Source of the DNA: an uncultured Chloroflexota bacterium
GTDB lineage: Bacteria > Chloroflexota > Anaerolineae > Aggregatilineales > Phototrophicaceae
Direction of reading: 5' to 3'
Assembly (NCBI GenBank): GCA_937974245.1
Contig: CALJKV010000088.1
Location: forward strand, 1 to 27,235
DNA: 27,235 nt
Part shown: in pieces, positions 15,387 to 24,129 of the stretch
Layout: each line of letters starts with the position of its first letter
Numbering within the stretch: position 1 is the first letter of the stretch
Notes under the pieces: model-generated
What the model was told of the DNA's origin: nothing
The model's database searches: none
The model's input: the letters and a program-made list of their open reading frames with translations, nothing else
Translations under genes and position numbers: made by a program

Positions 15387-16409
15387 TTATGCCCCCTCCA
15401 TCACATCAGCAGCGCGGGGGAAAAGACCGCTCACGCCGCCGGTGTGCCAGAACAGCACGGTTTCATCGGGGCGATAGACACCAGCGCGCGCCCGTTCCAC
15501 CAACCCGCCCAGACCGCGCCCGGTATACACCGGATCGGTGACGATACCTTCGGTACGGGCGATCAGGCGAACAGCCTCCCGTTCGGCATCGGTGATGACG
15601 CCGTAACCATGAGTGCCACAGGCCGGATACAAAACCACATCCGAGGTAGTAATTTCCAGGTTTACCCCTAATTTGAGAGCCGTCTGATGGGCAATATCGC
15701 GTATGCGGTCAGCGAAAACCGGTGAGGCATCATTCATCATGCCTTCGACCTGCGCCGCCATCCCCAACGCCCGCACACCGACCAGGATTCCAGCATGCGT
15801 GCCGCCCGAACCAGAGACGAACACAATCCGGTCAACCTGTTCACCCCGTTCCTGCAGCTGCTGGTGCAGTTCTTCCACCGCTGCGACATAACCCATCGCA
15901 CCTACCGCATTCGATGCACCCACTGGAATCACATACGGGTGATGCCCCTCGGTACGCAGGCGCTCAGCGGTTTCGACCATGACCTGCGTCCGCCTATCCC
16001 CAGCGGCAGGCGTTTTCCGGGACTCCACGCCTGTCCAGACGATTTCCGCACCGAACAGGTCATCCAACAGCAGGTTGCCGGTGTATTCCGCTCTGGGGCG
16101 TGCCGCGCCGGAAAGCACCAGCACACAGCGCAGCCCCAACTTGGCACAAGCGGCGGCGGTCTGGCGGCAGTGATTGGACTGCGCCGCACCCGCTGTAATC
16201 ACCACATCAGCGTTCTGCTGCAAGGCATCAGCGATAGCAAATTCGAGTTTGCGGGTTTTATTACCGCCGGTTGCCAGGCCAGTCTGGTCATCCCGTTTAA
16301 TGAGCAGGCGCGGACACGCTGCGCCCAATGCTGCCTGCAGACGGGGCATTTCTTCCAGCGGGGTTGGCAAGAACGCCAGCGATACACGCGGTAAATGATC
16401 GGTAAGCAT
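15387..16409 (-). CDS. dcyD: D-cysteine desulfhydrase / ACC deaminase family
   Basis: A PLP enzyme of the fold-type II group that breaks D-cysteine into pyruvate, sulphide and ammonia; close relatives deaminate 1-aminocyclopropane-1-carboxylate. The 340-residue protein shows Lys51 in GGNKTRKLEF as the PLP-binding lysine and QSNHCRQTAAAC (78-89) as the substrate-phosphate loop. VSGSGGTHAG binds the PLP phosphate, and FWHTGGVSGLF lies near the C-terminus. D-cysteine desulfhydrase is preferred over ACC deaminase by overall likeness to DcyD, but the two are hard to separate by eye. It is the first gene of an operon with ansA. A strong hairpin separates it from fabI upstream. Confidence 0.85.
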   Translation of the reverse strand: MLTDHLPRVSLAFLPTPLEEMPRLQAALGAACPRLLIKRDDQTGLATGGNKTRKLEFAIADALQQNADVVITAGAAQSNHCRQTAAACAKLGLRCVLVLSGAARPRAEYTGNLLLDDLFGAEIVWTGVESRKTPAAGDRRTQVMVETAERLRTEGHHPYVIPVGASNAVGAMGYVAAVEELHQQLQERGEQVDRIVFVSGSGGTHAGILVGVRALGMAAQVEGMMNDASPVFADRIRDIAHQTALKLGVNLEITTSDVVLYPACGTHGYGVITDAEREAVRLIARTEGIVTDPVYTGRGLGGLVERARAGVYRPDETVLFWHTGGVSGLFPRAADVMEGA

Positions 16410-16432
16410 GGGGTATTGTTATCCTTATAAAC

Positions 16433-16463
16433 CCATGCCAGGAGGCGGAATCTCCTGGCATGG
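16433..16463 (-). terminator. Strong hairpin terminator after fabI
   Basis: A perfect 12-bp stem, CCATGCCAGGAG (16433-16444) with CTCCTGGCATGG (16452-16463), has a 7-base loop. On the minus strand it begins 8 bases after the fabI stop codon and is followed by GTTTAT. It separates fabI from dcyD-ansA. Confidence 0.75.
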
Positions 16464-16471
16464 AAACACCA

Positions 16472-17269
16472 TTACATATTAGCGAGTTCTTCCTCGGTGG
16501 CCGTCAGTCCCAGGATGTTATACCCGGCGTCCACGTGTAGTGTTTCGCCGGTGACGTTGCGGCTCAGGTCAGAAGCCAGGTAGAGCGCCGTGTCGCCCAC
16601 GTCTTCTTGCGAAACCAAGCGACGCAGCGGAGCGGTTTGCTCGGAATACTTCAGCATGGTGCGGATGCCGGGAACACCTGCCGCCGCCAGGGTCTTGATT
16701 GGCCCAGCGCTGATGGTGTTGACGCGAATCCCCTTCGGCCCCAGGTCGTTCGCCAGGTAGCGAGTGATGGTTTCCAGAGCGGCCTTCGCCACTGCCATCA
16801 CATGGTACTTGGGCATGACCTTCTCCGCCGCATAGTAGGTCAGGCTCATGATGCTGCCGCCATCGCTCATCAGTGGTTCAGCGCGTTTCGCCAGGGCAAT
16901 CAGGCTGTAGGCGCTGATGTCGAGCGCCAGTTTGAAGCCGTCGCGGGAAATATCAACAAAACGCCCTCCCAGGTCTTCCCGGTTGGCGAAAGCGACGCTG
17001 TGTACCAGGGTATCCACTTTGCCAAAACGTGCCGCCGCCTTTTCAAAGAGGGCATCAATCTGTGTGTCATCGGTCACGTCACACGGCTCTACGAAGTCGC
17101 AGCCGATTTCCGCCGCCAGCGGCATAACCCGTTTTTCCATAATTTCGCCCACATAGCTCAGGCCGATGGTCGCCCCGGCTTCATGGAGCTTTTTCGTAAT
17201 CCCCCAGGCAATCGAGTTCTTGTTTGCCAGGCCAAAAATCAGGACGACTTTACCATCCATCAATCCCAT
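16472..17269 (-). CDS. fabI: Enoyl-[ACP] reductase FabI
   Basis: Catalyses the last step of each fatty-acid elongation cycle, the NAD(P)H-dependent reduction of trans-2-enoyl-ACP. The start is the ATG at 17269; an ATG six codons upstream lies inside the AGGAGG ribosome binding site and is unlikely. The 265 residues match the family's length. GLANKNSIAWGI (13-24) is the FabI-type nucleotide-binding motif. Tyr145, Tyr155 and Lys162 in SLTYYAAEKVMPKYHVMAVAK form the Tyr-x(6)-Lys catalytic site. SAGPIKTLAAAGVPG is the substrate-binding loop. A GGGG-AGTATTTA-CCCC inverted repeat about 20 bases upstream of the ribosome binding site could be a regulator site. The gene appears to be transcribed alone. 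Confidence 0.97.
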   Translation of the reverse strand: MGLMDGKVVLIFGLANKNSIAWGITKKLHEAGATIGLSYVGEIMEKRVMPLAAEIGCDFVEPCDVTDDTQIDALFEKAAARFGKVDTLVHSVAFANREDLGGRFVDISRDGFKLALDISAYSLIALAKRAEPLMSDGGSIMSLTYYAAEKVMPKYHVMAVAKAALETITRYLANDLGPKGIRVNTISAGPIKTLAAAGVPGIRTMLKYSEQTAPLRRLVSQEDVGDTALYLASDLSRNVTGETLHVDAGYNILGLTATEEELANM

Positions 17270-17390
17270 AATGTCATTCCTCCTCATACAGTGTCGGGGA
17301 GTATTTACCCCCTGTCTGGTGCGGTTAAAACGGCATTAAATGTAACACGGCGGGCAGGTAAACGCTACGGCAAGCGTGACCGGTAGCCCG

Positions 17391-18395
17391 TTACGCCAGA
17401 TATTCCGCCAGCGACTCGAAATCGTAGTCCACATAAGGGACATTCTTCTCCAACCGTTCCCGCCGCCCCGCCATATAGCGTGCTGCCCAGTTGTCCTCGC
17501 TCAGGTCAACTTCGCTGTTGATGATGGCAAACAGGTCAATTTCCCGCAGTTTGAGAAAGTGTGGAATTTCCTTCAGCCAGTGGGGGGCGAGGCGGTTCTC
17601 CTCGGCGTAGCCCTGGATGAATGCGGACATGAACCGGGCGGTGAAGGCTTCCCGTTCGCCGCTGAAGGGGATCGCGTAGAACAACACAATGGCAATATCA
17701 TTGATAAACCAGCTATACACACAGTCGTCGAAATCAAAGAATGTGATGCGCCCGGCATCATCCACGAAACAGTTTCCGGTGTGGGCATCCTGGTGGATGA
17801 GACCATACGATGCGGGATCGTCCCTGGGCAGCGTATCAATGTGTTCCCTGAGCCGAACATAATGGTCACGGATGACCGCCTCCGAATCCACCACCAGGTT
17901 CTCAAAGGCCGCCATAACCGGGGCATCCCACTGCGGGCGCTTCCAGGCAGGGTCAGGCAGGATATAGTGCTGTGTGAGGGCATGCATCCGGCCAAAGGTG
18001 CGGCCATATTCCCGATAAAATGCCGGATCAGCCCATTCGTTTCTACCGGGAGGATGCCCCTGTGCACGGACGAACGCCGTCGCCAGAAAATCGCCGCCCG
18101 TACCGTCCGCGATATGTTCAACCAGGTTGCCTGTATCGGAAGTGATCGCCCTGGAAGCCCCCACCCCACCCTTCACCAGGTAGTTGATCCAGTCCACTTC
18201 GCCCTGGATGAGTGCGGCACTGCGGCGCAGGCTGTGGCCTATGCGCAGGACATAGGCGGAATCATCGCGTTCGAAGGCATACATGAAACTCTCAAATCCG
18301 TCCAACAATTCGAGGGCGGATGGCATGACCCCGAAGCGGCGGGCGGCTTCACGCAGAATCCTGTCGCTAAAACGAGATTTGATGGCATCTTCCAT
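17391..18395 (-). CDS. APH-family phosphotransferase (kinase-like)
   Basis: A kinase-fold protein of the aminoglycoside phosphotransferase / choline kinase / SrkA group. The 334 residues include YVLRIGH (48-54, the nucleotide-binding strand, with Arg in place of the usual Lys). The catalytic loop is HQDAHTGN (201-208, with Asp203 as base). The metal-binding DFDD lies at 221-224. The C-terminal half has several helices with many aromatic residues. Most relatives phosphorylate small hydroxyl compounds such as homoserine, choline or methylthioribose, or protein serines in the case of SrkA. Nothing nearby defines the substrate, and antibiotic resistance should not be assumed. It diverges from the AAR-like gene across about 200 bases. 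Confidence 0.85.
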   Translation of the reverse strand: MEDAIKSRFSDRILREAARRFGVMPSALELLDGFESFMYAFERDDSAYVLRIGHSLRRSAALIQGEVDWINYLVKGGVGASRAITSDTGNLVEHIADGTGGDFLATAFVRAQGHPPGRNEWADPAFYREYGRTFGRMHALTQHYILPDPAWKRPQWDAPVMAAFENLVVDSEAVIRDHYVRLREHIDTLPRDDPASYGLIHQDAHTGNCFVDDAGRITFFDFDDCVYSWFINDIAIVLFYAIPFSGEREAFTARFMSAFIQGYAEENRLAPHWLKEIPHFLKLREIDLFAIINSEVDLSEDNWAARYMAGRRERLEKNVPYVDYDFESLAEYLA

Positions 18396-18612
18396 GTGGT
18401 ATTCCTCAACAAACTATTTTGTGGGCAGTTTCGCACAGAATGTATACTCCCGTAAAGTGATAACCCGCCCGTATCCGGCAAGAATCGCCCTGGTAAGACC
18501 GAAGCGCGACATAACAATACTCTAATATCAGAACTTTTTAAGGCTTGGGTGATGAATTCTCCAGTATAGTCATGGTAGAGAGGCTGAGCAGCGTTGTATG
18601 AGGCGAGTAACG

Positions 18613-19719
18613 ATGATGGAAGATACTTTTGCGTTTATTATCCACCCGATAGACATCAAAAAAGACGTTTCCCGCAAGTTCCCGGTTCTGGGGAAAATCC
18701 TGTCGGAAAGTCAGATTAACTTTTTCTCACGCTTTTTTCCGCCGGTATATCTTTCGGAAGTCAGCGGGATTCGTTCGATAGACACCGGCAAGGAACTGCG
18801 TGGCTGGCTGATTGCCTGCCCGTTCACGCCGCCCACCATGATGCGCGTGCCAGTCGAGACCGCCTATAACAAGATCGTCGCCACCGGGCGCATGGCCGAA
18901 GAACTGGGGGCGCGGATTTTAGGATTGGGCGCGTATACTTCTGTCGTGGGCGATGCCGGGCTGACGATTGCGAAGAGGCTGGACGTGCCGGTGACGACAG
19001 GCGACAGCTATACGATTGTCATGGCGGTGGAAGCCGTGCGTGAGGCGGCCCGCGTGATGAATATCCCGATGCGCGAAGCGAAAGTTGCCATTGTGGGGGC
19101 AACTGGCGCAATCGGCAAAACCTGCGCTCAATTGATCGCCGGAGAAAGCGCGGAACTCACGCTGGTCGGGCGGCGGCAGGATGCCCTTGAAGCAATACGT
19201 GAGCTTTGCGAGGGGCATGGGGCGAAAGTGCGCACCAGCACCGCCGTCAGTGCCATCTACGAAGCTGACCTGATCCTGACGGTGACGAGTGCCCTGGATG
19301 CCGTGATCGAACCGCAGCACCTCAAACCCGGCGCGGTGGTATGCGATGTGGCACGCCCCAGGGATGTGTCCGCTCAGGTCGCGGCAGAGCGAGATGATGT
19401 ACTGGTCATTGAAGGCGGCATGGTGGAAGTGCCGGGGCCGGTAGATTTCGGCTTTGACTTCGGCTTCCCGCCCAAGATGTCGTATGCGTGCATGGCGGAA
19501 ACGATGGCGCTGGCGCTTGAAGGCCGCTATGAGGACTATACGATTGGCAAGGACATTTCGGTGGAACAGGCGTTGGAAATTGGGGAAATCGCATCACGGC
19601 ACGGCTTCCGGTTGAGCGGATTCCGCAGTTTTGGCAAGGAAGTCAGCGCCGCCACAATTGACGGCGTGCGCGAACGGGCCGCGCGGAATATCAAGCGCTG
19701 GGTTCCGGTAGTGGGGTAA
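18613..19719 (+). CDS. Long-chain acyl-[ACP] reductase (AAR)-like
   Basis: A homologue of the cyanobacterial reductase that turns acyl-ACP into fatty aldehyde with NADPH. Counted from this start, the 368 residues match AAR from end to end. LGAYTSV and TTGDSYTIV correspond to LGGFTSI and TTGNTHTAYV. VAIVGATGAIGKTCA (158-172) is the nucleotide-binding motif. The C-terminal YACMAETM carries Cys293, equivalent to the acyl-binding cysteine 294 of the Synechococcus enzyme. EIGEIASRHGFRL aligns to EAIGEASVRHGFQPL. The N-terminus is longer than in Cyanobacteria. The start is uncertain: ATG at 18613 has GAGG 9 bases upstream; ATGs at 18598 and 18616 are alternatives. No aldehyde-deformylating oxygenase lies nearby. 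Databases may label such genes shikimate dehydrogenase-like. Confidence 0.75.
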   Translation: MMEDTFAFIIHPIDIKKDVSRKFPVLGKILSESQINFFSRFFPPVYLSEVSGIRSIDTGKELRGWLIACPFTPPTMMRVPVETAYNKIVATGRMAEELGARILGLGAYTSVVGDAGLTIAKRLDVPVTTGDSYTIVMAVEAVREAARVMNIPMREAKVAIVGATGAIGKTCAQLIAGESAELTLVGRRQDALEAIRELCEGHGAKVRTSTAVSAIYEADLILTVTSALDAVIEPQHLKPGAVVCDVARPRDVSAQVAAERDDVLVIEGGMVEVPGPVDFGFDFGFPPKMSYACMAETMALALEGRYEDYTIGKDISVEQALEIGEIASRHGFRLSGFRSFGKEVSAATIDGVRERAARNIKRWVPVVG

Positions 19720-19763
19720 AAAACGCCCCATCTGTTTCAGGATGTATAGATTTGAAAATCAAC

Positions 19764-19800
19764 AGGGGCATGACGCACATCATGCCCCTCGTTCTTTCTT
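19764..19800 (+). terminator. Intrinsic terminator of the AAR-like gene
   Basis: A perfect 10-bp stem, AGGGGCATGA (19764-19773) with TCATGCCCCT (19780-19789), has a 6-base loop and is followed by CGTTCTTTCTT. It sits between the convergent AAR-like and fadN genes, 45 bases after the former. Confidence 0.85.
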
Positions 19801-19878
19801 ATGTGCGCGGGGACGGCACTCTCACCGTCCATCGGGCTATTGCGTCAAAGACTCAAAGCTCAAGCCTCAGTACTGCTT

Positions 19879-22278
19879 TTAGTTCCGCAGCGGCTTATTA
19901 GTTTGCAGCATGTGAGTGATGCGTTCCAGTGTCTTGGGTTCGACCACCAACTGCATAAAGGCTTCACGTTCCAGGTCGAGGATATACTGCTCACTCACCC
20001 ACTGCGGACGTGCCAGTGCCCCGCCAGTCAGTACGTAGGCGACTTTGCGGGCGATTTGCGCGTCGTAATCGGTGGCATAGCCGCCCTCGCGGAAGCCCTC
20101 GATACCCAGCAGCAGCGCCGAGTAAGCATCGCGCCCGGCAGCATACACCTTGCCGGCTTTGAGTGGCACGTAGCCATTCGCCATTTCGAGCGCAGTGCGT
20201 TTGGCTTCTCCCAGCAGGTGAGAACGATTCATTACGATTTTGTCCCCGGCGCTCAGGAAACCGAGGTCACGGGCTTCTTTGGCACTGGTGCTGACTTTGG
20301 CGACGGCAATCGCCTCAAATGCCTGTTGCAGGTGCGGTAGTGGGTCGGCATTCTCATTGGCCGCCATGACCGGACTCACGATTCGTCGTACCAGTTCCTT
20401 ACAGCCACCACCCGCCGGCAGCAGCCCGACGCCGACTTCGACCAGCCCGGCATACAGTTCGGCGTGCGCCACAACTTTCGCGCCGGACATCAGCAGTTCA
20501 AGGCCGCCGCCCAACGCCATGTTAAAGGGCGCAACCACCACCGGCTTAGACGCATAGCGCATCGCCTGTGTCAGGTTCTGCAGCGCCCGAATGCTCTCGT
20601 CCAACTGGTCGAGCATATCGTTCTGCACCGACATGGCGACCATGAAGACATTCGCGCCAATGCAGAAGCGTTCCCCATCATGGCCGACCACCAGCGCATC
20701 GAAATCGCTTTCCAGCAGTTCCAGCGCCTTGTAAGACATTTCGACCAAATCCTGGTCAATCGCAAAGGCCTGGCTGTGGTATTCCAGCAGCGCCACGCCG
20801 TCACCCATATCGTAGACTGATGCGCCGCTGTTGCCGACCACTTTACGCTCATTGGCCTTGAGGCCGGCGACGGTAATCTCACGCGGGTCGCTTTCCAATG
20901 GGCGATAGGCGGAATCCTGCGGGCTGTAATAGCCGACAGCCTGTCCCTTGTCGTCGTACTGGTAGAACGTGGTATTGCCAGCGGCAACCATCTTCCTGAC
21001 CCAGTCGGCCACCGGATACCCGGCGTCTTCAAAGGGCTTAATGGTGGCTTCCACGCCAATCGCGTCCCAGATAGCGAACGGCCCCATCTCGTGGCCGAAG
21101 CCCCACTTCTGGGCGTTGTCAATGTTCACAATCGTATCGGTGATTTCCGGCACGCGGTGTGACGCATAGGCCAGATAGAAGGCGTGCAGGTGCCAGAGGT
21201 ACTTCCCGGCACGGTCATCGGCGTTGATGAGCAGGCGAATGCGTTCGCCCAGCGGCTCGACTTTGCGGTATTCGCCCACACTGTCAAAACGCGGCTTGGT
21301 AGGCGGTTCGTATTCCATCGTCGCCAGATTAAGCGCCCACAGCTCTTTCTCGCCCGATGCGCCTTTGCGCATGTGATAGAAACCCTGGCCGGTTTTGCGT
21401 CCCAGCCAGTTGTTATCCAGCATTTTCTGGCTGAGTTCGGCGGATTTCGCGTGTGCCAACACCTCACGGGCGGGGTCATCGGGGATGGCATCGTACAGGT
21501 TACGGGCAACATGCACCGCGATGTCAAAGCCCACCAGGTCGTTCAGGTTGAACGTCGCGGTCTTGGGGCGGCCAATCAGCGGCCCGGTGAGAGCGTCTAC
21601 CTCTTCTACGGTGTAGCCGTTATCCAGGGCATAGTTCATGGCCTGCATCCCGGACATGGACATGAAGCGGTTGCCGATAAAGTTGGGGGTATCCTTGCAG
21701 ATCACCACGCCCTTGCCAAGCACGCGCGTCCCGAATTCCTGAAGGTAGGCGATGACTTCGGGGTCGGTGTTATGATGCGGGATAACTTCCAGCAAACGCA
21801 GGTGACGCGGCGGGTTGAAGAAGTGTGTCCCCAGAAAGCGGCGGGTAAAAGTCTCATCTAAGTGTTCGGCGATGTCTTTGAGGGGAATACCTGACGTATT
21901 GGTAGAGATGATCGCATCGGGACGGGCGAGTTCGGCCAGTTTTGCCATCAAATTCTGCTTGATGTCCAGCCGTTCGACCACGACTTCGATAATCCAGTCG
22001 GCATCTCCCACCCAGGCGAGGTTATCGTCAATATTGCCGACACGGATACGATCCAGATCGCCGGGAGCAAATAACTGCGGCGGGCGCGATTTTTGCAAAG
22101 TCTTGAGGTTATTGGTGACAATGGCGTTTCGCTTGTCGGGTGCGTCGCCTGGTTGGGTGCCCTTCGCGGGAATATCGAGCAGGACGGTATCCACCCCGAC
22201 GGCGGCCAGCAGGGTGGCAATCCCCCCACCCATAGTGCCGGAGCCGATAACCGCTGCTTTACGAATGTTATAGCTCAT
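19879..22278 (-). CDS. fadN: 3-hydroxyacyl-CoA dehydrogenase / enoyl-CoA hydratase, FadN type
   Basis: A fused beta-oxidation enzyme that hydrates enoyl-CoA and oxidises 3-hydroxyacyl-CoA with NAD. The order, dehydrogenase first and hydratase last, is that of Bacillus FadN; FadB has the reverse order. The 799 residues fit that family. IGSGTMGGGIA (11-21) binds NAD. His152 in GTHFFNPP and Glu164 in LLEVI form the catalytic dyad. The dehydrogenase C-terminal domains reach about 430. The crotonase part (about 490-700) has CIGANVFM and ALGGGLELLMSGAKVV (oxyanion hole and first Glu), then LVEVGVGLLPAGGG (second Glu). It ends a minus-strand run with two acyl-CoA dehydrogenases. No thiolase is in the window, although fadN-fadA-fadE is the usual operon. 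Confidence 0.95.
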   Translation of the reverse strand: MSYNIRKAAVIGSGTMGGGIATLLAAVGVDTVLLDIPAKGTQPGDAPDKRNAIVTNNLKTLQKSRPPQLFAPGDLDRIRVGNIDDNLAWVGDADWIIEVVVERLDIKQNLMAKLAELARPDAIISTNTSGIPLKDIAEHLDETFTRRFLGTHFFNPPRHLRLLEVIPHHNTDPEVIAYLQEFGTRVLGKGVVICKDTPNFIGNRFMSMSGMQAMNYALDNGYTVEEVDALTGPLIGRPKTATFNLNDLVGFDIAVHVARNLYDAIPDDPAREVLAHAKSAELSQKMLDNNWLGRKTGQGFYHMRKGASGEKELWALNLATMEYEPPTKPRFDSVGEYRKVEPLGERIRLLINADDRAGKYLWHLHAFYLAYASHRVPEITDTIVNIDNAQKWGFGHEMGPFAIWDAIGVEATIKPFEDAGYPVADWVRKMVAAGNTTFYQYDDKGQAVGYYSPQDSAYRPLESDPREITVAGLKANERKVVGNSGASVYDMGDGVALLEYHSQAFAIDQDLVEMSYKALELLESDFDALVVGHDGERFCIGANVFMVAMSVQNDMLDQLDESIRALQNLTQAMRYASKPVVVAPFNMALGGGLELLMSGAKVVAHAELYAGLVEVGVGLLPAGGGCKELVRRIVSPVMAANENADPLPHLQQAFEAIAVAKVSTSAKEARDLGFLSAGDKIVMNRSHLLGEAKRTALEMANGYVPLKAGKVYAAGRDAYSALLLGIEGFREGGYATDYDAQIARKVAYVLTGGALARPQWVSEQYILDLEREAFMQLVVEPKTLERITHMLQTNKPLRN

Positions 22279-22311
22279 AATTGGTTTAACCTTTCTTGAA
22301 GCATGAACAGT

Positions 22312-22716
22312 TCATTGTAAATTCAATTTATCGGAAGCCTCTCGCTGCCGCTCGATAATCAGGGCAACCGCCTCTTCTAGTGAATCTGCCGTGACATAAC
22401 GTTCGCGGAAACGCGGGTAAAGGCGGGAAAATGTATTCAGCAAGGCTCTCAAAAAAGCATTTGCCCCGACAAACACACCAAAACACCAGTTCGGCGCGGC
22501 GTTAAATGTCCCCCAATGAATACTGGAAAGGATATCCGGCGGAATACGATTGACCTGCGAGGTGTCCACAATCGTATATACCGGGTAATCCACTTCCCGA
22601 ATCATCCGATCCACATTCGTAATCGCATTTTCAAGCTCGGCCCACTGCCAGCCAGCTTCAAGATCGTACAGAATGATCGTGTGCGCCTCGTCAAACCACC
22701 CATACTGGACGCTCAT
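22312..22716 (-). CDS. STAS/SpoIIAA-like hypothetical protein
   Basis: A 134-residue soluble protein. The start is the ATG at 22716, preceded by AAAGGGG with a 7-base gap; a longer frame to 22818 has no support. The sequence alternates strands and helices: YGWFDEAHTIILYDL, then a helix ENAITNVDRMIREV, then VYTIVDTSQVNRIP. The C-terminal half ends in an amphipathic helix SLEEAVALIIERQRE. This pattern resembles STAS or SpoIIAA-like domains that occur widely in Chloroflexota, but no specific family is certain. It sits 33 bases before fadN and could share its transcript. A hairpin (22809-22838) separates it from the acyl-CoA dehydrogenase upstream. Confidence 0.6.
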   Translation of the reverse strand: MSVQYGWFDEAHTIILYDLEAGWQWAELENAITNVDRMIREVDYPVYTIVDTSQVNRIPPDILSSIHWGTFNAAPNWCFGVFVGANAFLRALLNTFSRLYPRFRERYVTADSLEEAVALIIERQREASDKLNLQ

Positions 22717-22808
22717 CGTGCCACCCCTTTGCTGGCTTTTCCGTCTCGCACAACGCCACCGACCCGAATTAGTGATACCTTTCACTTGCAGTTTACCGTC
22801 TTGAGAGG

Positions 22809-22838
22809 TTCGGGGCAAGACAACCGCCCTGCCCCGAA
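22809..22838 (-). terminator. Hairpin after the first acyl-CoA dehydrogenase
   Basis: TTCGGGGCA (22809-22817) pairs with TGCCCCGAA (22830-22838), a perfect 9-bp stem with a 12-base loop, 16 bases after the dehydrogenase stop on the minus strand. No T run follows, so termination may be partial. Confidence 0.5.
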
Positions 22839-22854
22839 ATCATGCCTTTTCAGA

Positions 22855-24117
22855 TCACGCCAGTTCGTGGCGCGAATAGTCCAGAATCCGGCGGGCGACG
22901 ATCAGCGTGTTGATCTGCCCCGTCCCCTCGAAGATGTCATTGATCTTGCCGTCGCGCATCCACTTTTCGACCAGCCATTCACGGCTGTAGCCCATCATGC
23001 CCAGCAGTTCAACCGCCTTCTGTGTGATGCGCGTCACCGCTTTACCAGCTTTGGCCTTTGCCATACTCGCTTCCAGGCTGTTGTGTTCCCCAGCGTCCAG
23101 CATGACCACCGAACGCAGTGTCAGCAGGTAGGCGGCTTTTAGCAGGGCTTCCATCTCCAACACATCGCGCTGGACGGTGGTGAGCCGGTGATACGGCAGC
23201 CCATACGGAATTTCCACGCCTTCTTCAGTCAGTTTCTCTTTGACGAATTCCAGCGCGGCACGGGCTACTCCCAGGGCGCTGGCGGCCACCAGCGGGCGGC
23301 TGGCGTCAAAGGTCGCCATTGCACCCTTGAACCCTTTATCCTGGCGACTGGCCTGCACTTCCGCACTGCCCAGAATGTTATCCGCCGGGATGCGGGCATT
23401 GTTCAGCACAATCGTGACCGTGTCACTGGTGCGGATACCGTGCTTGATTTCGACCTTTCCAATGCTGACACCAGGCGAACCGGCCTCGACTACAAACGGC
23501 TTGATCCCGGCGCGTCCAGCCTCTTTGTTGACTGTCGCCCACACAATCACCAGGCCGTTCGATTCTTCCAGAGATAACTTGCCGCTGGTGATGAAGATTT
23601 TCTCGCCGTTCAGCACCCACTCATTGGTTTCTTCGTCAAAAACGGCGGTGGTGGTGATAGATGAATTATCCGACCCCGCACCGGGTTCAGTGATCGCCAT
23701 CGCACCCCACACCGGCTCATCACCTTCCGCGAAGCGGGTCAGCAGCCGCAGTTTTTGCTCTTTGGTGCCGACAGCCTCAATCGCCGCGCCGCCGAGCGCC
23801 GGGCTGGGCAGGCACAGGTAAATGCCAGCGTCACCCCAGGAGAGCATTTCAATCAGGAGCATCGTGCCGAGGATACGGGTGCTGGGACGACTGCGCTTCT
23901 TCTCGCCATCGCCGTCCGCGGGGCGTTGCAGTTTGTCCAGGGCAGCTTTTTGCTGGTCACGCAGAATCGGCCAGATCATCTGAATAAATTCATAAGGACG
24001 TTCATGTTCGTTTTCGTCCAACTGGCGGGCGAAGGGGCGCATCGTGGTTTCCGCCACCCATTTCACCATCTGCGTCTGCTGGACAAGAAATTCGGGAATT
24101 TCAAAGTTAATGGTCAT
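22855..24117 (-). CDS. Acyl-CoA dehydrogenase with catalytic Glu
   Basis: A FAD enzyme that introduces the first double bond in acyl-CoA, passing electrons to electron-transfer flavoprotein. The 420 residues are slightly longer than the usual 380, with an extra charged insert near 65-82 (DGDGEKKRSRPST). GAMAITEPGAGSDNSSI (about 138-154) is the conserved flavin/substrate motif. The C-terminal DIFEGTGQIN carries Glu397, the expected catalytic base, followed by the normal final helix. The gene begins 12 bases after the DinB stop and is probably co-transcribed with it and with the second dehydrogenase. The chain length preferred is not evident. Confidence 0.94.
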   Translation of the reverse strand: MTINFEIPEFLVQQTQMVKWVAETTMRPFARQLDENEHERPYEFIQMIWPILRDQQKAALDKLQRPADGDGEKKRSRPSTRILGTMLLIEMLSWGDAGIYLCLPSPALGGAAIEAVGTKEQKLRLLTRFAEGDEPVWGAMAITEPGAGSDNSSITTTAVFDEETNEWVLNGEKIFITSGKLSLEESNGLVIVWATVNKEAGRAGIKPFVVEAGSPGVSIGKVEIKHGIRTSDTVTIVLNNARIPADNILGSAEVQASRQDKGFKGAMATFDASRPLVAASALGVARAALEFVKEKLTEEGVEIPYGLPYHRLTTVQRDVLEMEALLKAAYLLTLRSVVMLDAGEHNSLEASMAKAKAGKAVTRITQKAVELLGMMGYSREWLVEKWMRDGKINDIFEGTGQINTLIVARRILDYSRHELA

Positions 24118-24129
24118 CGTTTTAACCCT

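Noticed and set aside
15795..16394. 199-codon plus-strand frame inside dcyD
   Set aside because: It is the opposite strand of a well-recognised PLP enzyme gene, with no family likeness or ribosome binding site.
17270..17390. FapR or FabT operator before fabI
   Set aside because: The local GGGG-CCCC inverted repeat does not match either known consensus.
17376..18455. 359-codon plus-strand frame opposite the phosphotransferase
   Set aside because: It is a shadow of the minus-strand gene, whose kinase motifs are clear. The product shows no known domain.
19811..19830. GGACGG/CCGTCC hairpin as a fadN terminator
   Set aside because: The stem is only 6 bp with no T run on the minus strand, and fadN ends 48 bases earlier; this is too weak to annotate.
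21184..21861. 225-codon plus-strand frame inside fadN
   Set aside because: It lies antisense to the conserved dehydrogenase and hydratase motifs and has no support of its own.
22717..22818. Longer start for the STAS-like protein
   Set aside because: The extension is basic, low in conserved character and overlaps the hairpin after the dehydrogenase gene. The ATG at 22716 has a good ribosome binding site.
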